64,000 bases of DNA from CAIMUX01 sp964473865 (GTDB lineage Bacteria > Eisenbacteria > RBG-16-71-46 > CAIMUX01), in contig CAYYQN010000008.1 in assembly GCA_964473865.1 (NCBI GenBank), positions 62,001 through 126,000 of the forward strand. Reading direction: 5' to 3'. Position 1 is the stretch's first letter; each line of letters starts with the position of its first letter. Below the pieces are notes generated by a model. The model had not been told where the DNA came from. It saw only the letters and a list, made by a program, of their open reading frames with translations, and did no database searches. Below, piece after piece: positions 50,008 to 57,335 of the stretch. The translations under genes and the position numbers were made by a program.

Positions 50008-51810
50008 ATGCTCTGTTTGCTATCCGCGTCCCGCCGCCGCAACCGCGCCGCCGGCGCGGCCCTTGGCGCGGGCCTTCTGGCGATCCTCGCCGGGGTCGCG
50101 ACCGGGCCGGACCCGGCGAAGGCCGACGCCCCTCCGGGGTACTACGACTCGGTGGATCAGAGCACGCCGGAGTTGCTCCGTTCGACGCTGCACGCGGTGA
50201 TCGACGATCACACGCGCTTCCCCTACACCTCGTCGAGCACCGACACCTGGGACATCCTCAACCTGGCCGACCAGGATCCGGCGAACCCGGCCAACATCCT
50301 CGATCTCTACAAGAACCACAGCTACCTGAAGATCAGCGGCGGCACCGGCGCCTACAACCGCGAACACACCTGGCCCAACAGCTATGGATTCCCCGACGAC
50401 GGCAGCACCAACTACCCGTATACCGATTGCCATCATCTCTTTGCTTGCGATTACAACTACAACGCCGACCGTGCGAACATGCCGTTCGGCATCGCCGGGA
50501 TCGGAAGAGTCGAGCGCCCCACCGACGTGAACAACGGGCAGGGTGGCGGCACGGGTGTCTATCCGGGCAACTCCAACTGGTATGCCGGCGGCTGGTGGCA
50601 GACCTGGATCGGCCGCCAAGGGGACGCGGCGCGCGCCATCCTCTACATGGATGTCCGGTATGAAGGCGGCACGCACGGAGTGACCGGCGCGGCGGAGCCG
50701 AACCTCATTGTCACGGACAACTCCTCCCTGATCGTTGCGACCGGCGGCAACGCCTCGGTCGCCTATATGGGATTGCTATCGGTCCTGCTTCAGTGGAACA
50801 CCCAGGACCCGGTGGACGATCTCGAGCGCGCCCACACCGATGTCGTGTACGGCTTTCAGGGCAACCGCAACCCCTTCGTCGACCATCCGGAGTGGGTGAA
50901 CGCCATCTTCATTCCCAGCACCGGGCCGACCATCGCCTCGATCACGGACGTGCCGGCGGATCAGGGCGGCGAGCTGGAGGTGACCTGGCAGCGCAACTCT
51001 CTGGATGTCGAAGGATCGGTTGCGCCGATCGCGTACTACCTCATCCAGCGGTTCGACAGCACCTGGGTCGACGTGGCGACGCAGCCGGCTGACCACTCCG
51101 AGACGTACGCGCTGGTGATCGCCACCGATGACATCGCGTCGCCGGGGAACCCGCAGCCGTGGCGGCCCTACCGCGTGGCGGCGGTCGAGACCGGAGGCAC
51201 CATTCGGCTCTCCGCGGCGGTCAACGCCTACTCGGTCGACAACCTGCCGCCGCCGGCCCCGGTCGCTCAGCTCGATACCAGCGGCATCCCCTGGCTGATC
51301 TCCTGGGGCCTGCCTGGGATCCCGGACTTCAACGCGGCCTGCCTCTACCGCGGCGACATCCCCGGATTCGAGCCGGTCACGGCGTTGCAGTGCGGCCCCG
51401 ACACGAGCTACGCCGAGTACGACACGAACACCCACTACTATGTCGTGCAGTTCTCCGACATCCACGGCAACCTGAGCGACTTCAGCGCCGAAGTCGGTTC
51501 CGCCGTGTCCGGCGTCCTGGTCTCCGCTCGGTTGCGGACGGAGATCACGTCGGCTTCTCCGAATCCCGGCGGTCCGTTCGCCCGCGTCTCGTTCACGACT
51601 GCCGAATCGGGTCGGGTTCGCCTCGAGGTCTTCTCGGCCGACGGACGGCTCGTCCGCTCTCTGATGGACGAAGTGCGCGGCCCTGGCAGCTGCGAAGTCC
51701 GATGGGACGGTACCAACAGTCGAGGCAGCCGCGCCGCCAGTGGAGCCTACACGCTCCGCCTGCAGAGCGGCGAGACAGTCGCCACCCGCCGATTGCTGCT
51801 CTTGCGGTAG
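50008..51810 (+). CDS. Secreted endonuclease I family protein with C-terminal FlgD-like Ig domain
   Basis: The 600-residue protein has a signal peptide (1-38, ending near PAKADA). The endonuclease I domain follows (about 40-290) with the family hallmark YNREHTWPNSYGFP near 112-125 and a downstream TDCHHLFACDYNYNADR. A beta-rich middle (about 300-500) resembles fibronectin-type modules. The C-terminus (about 505-600) is a FlgD_ig-like segment: SASPNPGG, VRLEVFSADGRLVRSL and WDGTNSRGSRAASGAYTLRL in pieces. Such tails mark secreted proteins in several FCB-type phyla. It degrades extracellular DNA or RNA. ATG 50008 with GAGGGAG 5 nt upstream is favoured over ATG 49993. Confidence 0.9.
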   Translation: MLCLLSASRRRNRAAGAALGAGLLAILAGVATGPDPAKADAPPGYYDSVDQSTPELLRSTLHAVIDDHTRFPYTSSSTDTWDILNLADQDPANPANILDLYKNHSYLKISGGTGAYNREHTWPNSYGFPDDGSTNYPYTDCHHLFACDYNYNADRANMPFGIAGIGRVERPTDVNNGQGGGTGVYPGNSNWYAGGWWQTWIGRQGDAARAILYMDVRYEGGTHGVTGAAEPNLIVTDNSSLIVATGGNASVAYMGLLSVLLQWNTQDPVDDLERAHTDVVYGFQGNRNPFVDHPEWVNAIFIPSTGPTIASITDVPADQGGELEVTWQRNSLDVEGSVAPIAYYLIQRFDSTWVDVATQPADHSETYALVIATDDIASPGNPQPWRPYRVAAVETGGTIRLSAAVNAYSVDNLPPPAPVAQLDTSGIPWLISWGLPGIPDFNAACLYRGDIPGFEPVTALQCGPDTSYAEYDTNTHYYVVQFSDIHGNLSDFSAEVGSAVSGVLVSARLRTEITSASPNPGGPFARVSFTTAESGRVRLEVFSADGRLVRSLMDEVRGPGSCEVRWDGTNSRGSRAASGAYTLRLQSGETVATRRLLLLR

Positions 51811-51855
51811 CCCGGTCGGCGAGCCGAGTGGGCGCAGAGAACCAGGAGGTCCTCC

Positions 51856-52821
51856 ATGGAGTACGCCAGTCTCGGACGCAGCGGCCTCAAGGTCAGCCGC
51901 CTCTGCCTCGGAACGATGAACTTCGGTCCGTTGACGACCGAGGCGGAGAGCTTCAGCCTGATGGACCGGGCCCTGGAGGCCGGGCTCAACTTCTTCGACA
52001 CCGCCAACGTGTACGGCGGAAGCGCGGGCAAGGGAGCAACCGAGGAGATCATCGGCCGCTGGCTCGCGCAGGGCGGGGACCGGCGGGAACGAGTCGTCCT
52101 CGCGACCAAGGTCTTTGGCCGGATGGGCGACCGTCCCAACGAGGGGCGCCTCTCCGCGTACCACATCCGGCGGGCCTGCGAGGAGAGCCTGCGCCGACTT
52201 CGCACCGACCACCTCGACCTCTACCAGATGCACCACATCGACCGCGACACGCCCTTCGAAGAGATCTGGCAGGCCATGGAGATCCTCGTCCGGCACGGCA
52301 AGGTCATCTACTGCGGCAGCAGCAATTTCGCGGCGTGGCACATCGCCTGCGCCCAGAAGAGCGCCGATCAGCGCCACTTCCTCGGTCTTGTCTCCGAGCA
52401 GTCGCTCTACAACTTGTCGGAACGCCGCGTGGAACTCGAGGTGCTGCCGGCCTGCCGCGCCCTGGGCCTTGGATTCCTCCCCTGGAGTCCGCTGGCGGGG
52501 GGGATTCTCGGCGGCGCCGGTGAAGCCGACGGCCGCCGGATGGGTGACCTGGCAAAGCAGCGAGCCGAGAAGCACCAGTCGGCGCTGGCGGCTTATGGAT
52601 CGTTCTGTCGAGAGCTCGGCGAGACCCCCGCTACCGTATCCCTGGCGTGGCTGTTGGCGCAGCCGGGGGTAACCTCCGTCATCATCGGTCCGCGCACGGT
52701 CTCCCAGCTCACCGCCTGCACCCGCGCTCTCGAGATGGAGATCACCGAGCAGATCCTGCTGCGATGCGATGAGATCTGGCCCGGCCCCGGAAACGCCGCT
52801 CCCGAGGCCTACGCATGGTGA
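51856..52821 (+). CDS. Aldo/keto reductase
   Basis: The 321-residue TIM barrel has the catalytic tetrad pattern: Asp and Tyr in FFDTANVYGG (about 47-56), Lys in ATKVFG (about 83) and His in YQMHHID (about 126). GSSNFAAWHI follows near 155 and the NADPH site IIGPRTVSQL near 280. It resembles YajO/YdhF-type general AKRs that reduce aldehydes with NADPH. AGGAGG lies 6 nt before ATG 51856. It is followed after 40 bp by the glutamine amidotransferase gene on the same strand. Confidence 0.95.
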   Translation: MEYASLGRSGLKVSRLCLGTMNFGPLTTEAESFSLMDRALEAGLNFFDTANVYGGSAGKGATEEIIGRWLAQGGDRRERVVLATKVFGRMGDRPNEGRLSAYHIRRACEESLRRLRTDHLDLYQMHHIDRDTPFEEIWQAMEILVRHGKVIYCGSSNFAAWHIACAQKSADQRHFLGLVSEQSLYNLSERRVELEVLPACRALGLGFLPWSPLAGGILGGAGEADGRRMGDLAKQRAEKHQSALAAYGSFCRELGETPATVSLAWLLAQPGVTSVIIGPRTVSQLTACTRALEMEITEQILLRCDEIWPGPGNAAPEAYAW

Positions 52822-52861
52822 GCCGTTCCGGCCTTCATTCCACTCCGCGGGGGACTGTACC

Positions 52862-53653
52862 GTGTGCCGGATGATCGCGGCGGTGGGTCGGTTCGAACCG
52901 GCCGCGCTGCGCCGGGCACTGAGACAGATGGCGGCAAACGAAAACCCCGCCCACCATCACGAGTATCGCGCGCGCGGGGAGTCGCATCGCCACACCGACG
53001 GCTGGGGCATGGCCTGGGTGGAAGCCGGCCGCCTGCGCACGCTCCGGAGCACCATCTCCGTGCTGCTGGACGGCCGGGCGGAGCACATCGACACCCTGCA
53101 AACGGAGCTCCTTCTGCTGCACGCGCGGAGGGCCACCCGGCCGGGCAGCATCCGGACACGGAACACCCACCCCTTTCCCGCCGCCCTGCTCGGGCGCGAC
53201 TGGGCGTTCTGTCACAACGGGTCCGTGGAGGATCTGGACGGTCTGCGGTCGGTAGAGGGGCTCGCGCCGGCCGGGGGAACCGACTCTGAACGGCTCTTCC
53301 ATCACTTCCTGGCCGAGTTGTCCGCCCGGAGCGAGGCGGCATCCGGCTCGGAGCTGCCGGGTCCCACCGACTGGGCCGCGCCCGAAGCCGCGCTGGCCGC
53401 GACGATCGCGGTGCCGCGGGACTTCACGGCCCTGCACTGCCTGGTCGCATCCACCGACCGGCTTCTGGCGGCGACCCGGCGCCACCCCACCCGTAGCCGC
53501 CCGGAGTACCATGCGCTCTGGCTCGGCGACGGTCCCGGGGTCCGGGCCGTGGCCTCCGAGCCGGTAAACGGCCTGAACTGCTCCTGGACCAGACTCCCGG
53601 AACCGGGGGTCATCACACTTCCACTCGCTCGAGAGCAAGGAGATCGATCATGA
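52862..53653 (+). CDS. Class II glutamine amidotransferase-like protein (YafJ type), GTG start
   Basis: The 263-residue Ntn-hydrolase fold starts V-C-R-M-I-A-A-V-G-R-F. Choosing GTG 52862 places Cys at position 2, where it becomes the N-terminal nucleophile after removal of Met; longer frames would bury it. Later motifs: HRHTDGWGMAWV near 38-50, ARRATRPGSI near 90, FCHNGSVEDL near 118 and TDSERLFHHFL near 140. YafJ-like enzymes release ammonia from glutamine or a gamma-glutamyl compound; the acceptor is unknown. It overlaps the small membrane protein gene by ATGA. Confidence 0.9.
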   Translation: MCRMIAAVGRFEPAALRRALRQMAANENPAHHHEYRARGESHRHTDGWGMAWVEAGRLRTLRSTISVLLDGRAEHIDTLQTELLLLHARRATRPGSIRTRNTHPFPAALLGRDWAFCHNGSVEDLDGLRSVEGLAPAGGTDSERLFHHFLAELSARSEAASGSELPGPTDWAAPEAALAATIAVPRDFTALHCLVASTDRLLAATRRHPTRSRPEYHALWLGDGPGVRAVASEPVNGLNCSWTRLPEPGVITLPLAREQGDRS

Positions 53654-53904
53654 AAGGCAGAACGTTGGGCATCCTGCTGCTGCTCGTCGGCAGCATCGTA
53701 CTCGGCGTGATCGCGGGCCAGTACAACTGGGTGATGTTCAAGAAGGCAATCCCTCCGACCATGGTGAGCGAGCTGAACCGGGTCACGATCTGGGGCGGGT
53801 CCTTCGGTTACGGGCTGCTCACCGGAATCGTCTTCTTCCTCTGGGGTCTGATTGTCGCTCTGGTGTCTCCCGCGTTTCGTCCTCGGCCGAAGAAGCAGCA
53901 ATAG
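53650..53904 (+). CDS. Small two-helix membrane protein, function unknown
   Basis: The 84-residue protein has two hydrophobic helices (about 5-24, ILLLLVGSIVLGVIAG, and about 50-74, GYGLLTGIVFFLWGLIVALV) around a short polar loop, and a basic C-terminus (RPRPKKQQ) that should stay cytoplasmic. Its ATG overlaps the amidotransferase stop (ATGA), so it is coupled to that gene. I do not recognise the family. A strong hairpin 10 nt after the stop probably ends the transcript. Confidence 0.75.
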   Translation: MKGRTLGILLLLVGSIVLGVIAGQYNWVMFKKAIPPTMVSELNRVTIWGGSFGYGLLTGIVFFLWGLIVALVSPAFRPRPKKQQ

Positions 53905-53913
53905 CTCTCGGTG

Positions 53914-53943
53914 ATCGAGGCGCCCGCGTCTCCGGGCCTCGAT
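53914..53943. terminator. Terminator-like hairpin after the amidotransferase operon
   Basis: ATCGAGG (53914-53920) plus CCCG (53923-53926) pair with CGGG (53933-53936) and CCTCGAT (53937-53943): 11 bp with a two-base bulge. An AGTATGATC -10-like element for the next gene follows at 53961-53969. Confidence 0.5.
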
Positions 53944-53989
53944 TCCCGCGCCGGCGAAAGAGTATGATCCCGTTTGGGGTGGAGACAGG

Positions 53990-56371
53990 ATGTGCCCCAT
54001 GTGGGATCGAATCCGAACTGCAGCCCTCGTCCCGACGCGGCCGGCAATCCGGCCCGCCGCGCTCCATGCGATCCGGTCGATCGTCCGTCTGGCCGCCCGC
54101 CGTCCGGCGCTTCTCGCCGCCACTCTCGCGGTGGCGGCAGCCGCACTGCCGGCCCGCGCCTCGCTCGAGCTGCGCCGCAGTGTGCAGGCAGAGATCCGCC
54201 GCATTCAAACCGCGAACGACCCTGCGACGCTACGCCTCCGCCTCCCGCTGACGCAGGTCGATCCGAACGACCTCCAATTCCTGCAACAGGCCCTGCAGGA
54301 CCGGCTCCCCGATCACGGTTTCCCGCACCCGCGGATCCTGGTCGAGATCGCCAGGACGCGGGCCTATGGCCGCAACCCCGACGGGGCGATGCGGGACGTG
54401 GACCGCGCCCTCGCGTTGCTGGAGGCGGAGGAGAGCCTCTGGGCGGCGGATCCCCAACTCGGCGATGACGCCTACAGCCTGTGGGGCACGCTCGAGCTGA
54501 TGGCAGCGGTGAAGGATCAGAGCCCGCCGCAGGCCCAGAAGGTCGCCGACCGAATCTCCGGGTATCTGGTGCGCGAGGTCCGGCGTCTGGCGCCGGCCGA
54601 GATCCCCGACCGGCGGTTCATGGATCTCTCGGGGGAGGATGCCTGGAAGGTCCTGAAAGGCTTCCTGAACCTCCACCAAGGCAGTGGGGCGGAGGTCGAG
54701 CTGACCCTGGCCCGCGCTTTCTACCAGGCGCACCTGCAGGGGGAGACCCGCCTGGTGCGTCTGGCCAGCAACTGCGCCGCCGCCGTTGTCGCCTCTCCCC
54801 CGAAGGACTACCGGGCCTACCTCCTCTACGGCCTCTTCGAGATGGGCCTGCCGCTTCGCGAGGATCACGAGCTGGGGATCGAGTCCCTGCGCGCCGGAAC
54901 AGCACTCATCCCCGATTCGCTCTCCTGGAAGAGGTTCTTCGCGTCGCCGGACAGTTTCTTCGCCGCCAAAGGCCTCGAGGGTCCGCGGCCGGTGTCGCGG
55001 GAGGAGATCGCCCGCTATCGCTGTCACCTGATCATGGCGGACTTGTGGATGGGCGATCCGTACCTCGACCTCAGAGGCTGGGACACCCTGCCCGGAATCG
55101 ACATCGTGTTGAAGGGAAGCCCGATCTCCGTGGAAACCGAGCTGGCGCGCTCGGAAGCCGATGTCGACACCGCCGCGTCTCTGCCGATGAAGGATTCGCC
55201 GTTCCGGAACGACGCCAACGGGCGGTTCGCCCGCATGCCGATCGGCGCCTATGACTGGAAGCCCACGACCACGACCTACGTCTTCCTGAACCCGAACGGA
55301 GGAACGACCCGCTCGTCCTACGAGACCTTCGGACGACGCGCCGGGGCCGGCCGCCGGCACAGCCGAGGCGAGCGTGGTCGTCAGATGGAGGAGCTCACCT
55401 GGGAGACCGAACAGGCCGCCAAGGACCGGGCGGTCACGGCGTACCAGAAGCCGGAGAAGCCGCTGCCGTTGGTCTTCGTGCGCGAAGCGACCTTTCTGAA
55501 CCCCTATCCACAACCGCTGGAGAGCCCGGTCCGCGCCGCCTTCACGGTGGGAATCGTCCCGCCGCCGGAGGACCCGGACTGGGACCGCGACCGGAAACTG
55601 CGCGTGCAGCTGTTCGAGGGCGAGAATCCGGTGCCTTGGGTGACTCCTCTGGAAACGGAGTTCCGGTACGTGCGGAAGCAGCAGCTTCCCAACGGAACCT
55701 CGATCTATCTGGAGGAGGTGATCACCAAGCGACTCCAACCCGGAACGTATCGCCTCGGCATCGAGATGAACACCGCGGATCCAAACGAGGAGCTCTCGTT
55801 CGAACAGGAGAGTGTGGTGGTCGACGACTATGATCGGCCGGACCTCCTGATCAGCGACTTCAGGGTCCGGACGCGCGGGGCCCAGGGGGAGTGGCTGCCG
55901 AGCGCCCTGGATCGCGTCTGCGGCTCCCACTTTTCCTTCGACGTCGAAGTCTACCATCTACGCCGCGGGGCTGACGGGCACCCCCGATACGAGACGACGT
56001 ACGCGATCTTCCGGCGCGCCGATTTCGACGAGAAGGTCCTGCCGGAGTTGCAGCGCCGCCGCGCCGCGGGGCAGCCGGCCGGGCTCGACGCCTTTTCGGC
56101 GCTGGCCCTGGAGCCGGTCGCGCCGATCCCGCCGAATGAGCGCACCTCGGTCGCCGGCGTGGGCGGGTTCGAATACAAGGGGCCGCGCGATCCGGGAATG
56201 CAGGTGCTCAGCGTGGACCTGAACGTCGCCTGGCTCGAGATCGGCAGCTACATCGTGGTCCTGGAGGTGCGCGACATCGCGCGGGTTCCGATGATTCGCG
56301 CGTTTCGCGCCGTGCCGTTCCGCCGGACCGCACCGGAAGACCTTCTTCGTCCGGACGTCGCGGCAGAGTGA
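53990..56371 (+). CDS. Large secreted GWxTD-like protein
   Basis: The 793-residue protein has a long, basic signal region (about 1-58, hydrophobic LLAATLAVAAAALPARA). A helical, TPR-like first half follows (about 65-330). Then RGWDTLPGIDIVLKGSP near 362-378 matches the GWxTD domain pattern (Gly-Trp-x-Thr, then R/PG-I-x-I-x-x-G-x-P). The second half is beta-rich (about 490-793). GWxTD proteins are secreted proteins of unknown function found in Acidobacteria, FCB and related phyla. GGAG lies 5 nt or so before ATG 53990. The stop codon overlaps the -35 of the oxidase operon promoter. Confidence 0.7.
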   Translation: MCPMWDRIRTAALVPTRPAIRPAALHAIRSIVRLAARRPALLAATLAVAAAALPARASLELRRSVQAEIRRIQTANDPATLRLRLPLTQVDPNDLQFLQQALQDRLPDHGFPHPRILVEIARTRAYGRNPDGAMRDVDRALALLEAEESLWAADPQLGDDAYSLWGTLELMAAVKDQSPPQAQKVADRISGYLVREVRRLAPAEIPDRRFMDLSGEDAWKVLKGFLNLHQGSGAEVELTLARAFYQAHLQGETRLVRLASNCAAAVVASPPKDYRAYLLYGLFEMGLPLREDHELGIESLRAGTALIPDSLSWKRFFASPDSFFAAKGLEGPRPVSREEIARYRCHLIMADLWMGDPYLDLRGWDTLPGIDIVLKGSPISVETELARSEADVDTAASLPMKDSPFRNDANGRFARMPIGAYDWKPTTTTYVFLNPNGGTTRSSYETFGRRAGAGRRHSRGERGRQMEELTWETEQAAKDRAVTAYQKPEKPLPLVFVREATFLNPYPQPLESPVRAAFTVGIVPPPEDPDWDRDRKLRVQLFEGENPVPWVTPLETEFRYVRKQQLPNGTSIYLEEVITKRLQPGTYRLGIEMNTADPNEELSFEQESVVVDDYDRPDLLISDFRVRTRGAQGEWLPSALDRVCGSHFSFDVEVYHLRRGADGHPRYETTYAIFRRADFDEKVLPELQRRRAAGQPAGLDAFSALALEPVAPIPPNERTSVAGVGGFEYKGPRDPGMQVLSVDLNVAWLEIGSYIVVLEVRDIARVPMIRAFRAVPFRRTAPEDLLRPDVAAE

Positions 56372-56397
56372 CAGAGCGGCCCGCCCGCTGATAGAAT
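56368..56397 (+). promoter_or_regulatory. Putative promoter of the cbb3 oxidase operon
   Basis: GTGACA at 56368-56373, 18 bp, TAGAAT at 56392-56397, the best sigma70-type match in the window. It overlaps the TGA of the preceding gene. The leader is about 158 nt. I see no FNR box (TTGAT-N4-ATCAA) in 56372-56561. Confidence 0.6.
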
Positions 56398-56561
56398 TCC
56401 GGGTTCGCCGGTCCCGGGAACCGTTTCCGCGCGCTTCGGCCCGGGTGCCGTGCGGAGCCGGTCTGCCGTCCGGTCGCCGGAGGACTCGACGGAGCGGCTC
56501 CGGCCACCTGAGCCTCGAAGCTGCGTCCGAGCCGCGGCGCCGATCACCAGAGGAGCGACGA

Positions 56562-57335
56562 ATGCCCGATTGCTGCGCACACGCCGCGGGAGTGCCTCCA
56601 ACACAACTGGCGTTGCTCGCGGGCACCGGTCTGGCCATGGGGCTCGGTCACTGCCTGGGCATGTGCGGTCCGATCGTGGGCGCATTCTCGGTGCGGCAAC
56701 GCGCCCGCGGTGCCTCCTCGGGCCGGCTGGCGTTCGCGCTGCTTCTCTATCACGCCGGCCGGATTGCCGCCTACGCGGCCATCGGCCTCGCCTTCGGCCT
56801 TCTCGGAAGCGCGGTGGCGGGGCAGGACCGTCCGTTCCAAGGGTGGCTGTCGATCCTCGCCGGAGTCCTGATGCTTCTGCTCGGTCTCGGCCTCTTCGGG
56901 CTCCTCCCCACCCAGCGGTGGGTGGAATCCGGCGCGACGGCAAACGGCAGCGCCGGTGCGGGCGGTCCCGGAGCCTGGGTCAGCCGGGCCATCTCGACGC
57001 TGCTGAACGCCCGCGGCCCGGGACGGCAACTCGCGCTGGGGTTCGCAAACGGGTTTCTCCCCTGCGGCCCGGTGGCCGCGGTCGGCTTGAGCGCTGCGGC
57101 CGCCGGCTCTCCCGGGCACGGCGCCCTGGCCATGCTGGCCTTCGGCCTGGGCACGATACCCGCCCTCTTCGTGCTCGGCCTGGGGACCGGTTCGCTCCCG
57201 GCCTCCACCCGGACGAGGCTCTTCCGGCTCGGCGCGGGGCTGGTGCTCGTGATCGGCGGGCAACTCTGCCTGCGCGGATTGCACAATCTCGGTCTCGTGG
57301 GCGGCTTCGCAATCGGTCCGGTGGTCCTCTGGTAA
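56562..57335 (+). CDS. SafE/UreH-like (DsbD_2-type) membrane protein of the cbb3 locus
   Basis: The 257-residue protein has six transmembrane helices and two characteristic segments: GLGHCLGMCGPIVGAFSV (26-43, with two Cys) and FANGFLPCGPVAAVGLSAA (about 165-183). It is the sulfite exporter TauE/SafE or urease accessory UreH-like group often found next to ccoI and ccoS. A role in copper handling or heme-copper assembly is inferred from context and the Cys motifs. ATG 56562 has AGAGGAG 5 nt upstream. It overlaps ccoI by one base (TAATG). Confidence 0.88.
   Translation: MPDCCAHAAGVPPTQLALLAGTGLAMGLGHCLGMCGPIVGAFSVRQRARGASSGRLAFALLLYHAGRIAAYAAIGLAFGLLGSAVAGQDRPFQGWLSILAGVLMLLLGLGLFGLLPTQRWVESGATANGSAGAGGPGAWVSRAISTLLNARGPGRQLALGFANGFLPCGPVAAVGLSAAAAGSPGHGALAMLAFGLGTIPALFVLGLGTGSLPASTRTRLFRLGAGLVLVIGGQLCLRGLHNLGLVGGFAIGPVVLW

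Noticed and set aside
56160..56180. GGGTTCGAATA resembling a tRNA T arm.
   Set aside because: It lies inside the GWxTD-like coding sequence and has no acceptor, D or anticodon stem around it.
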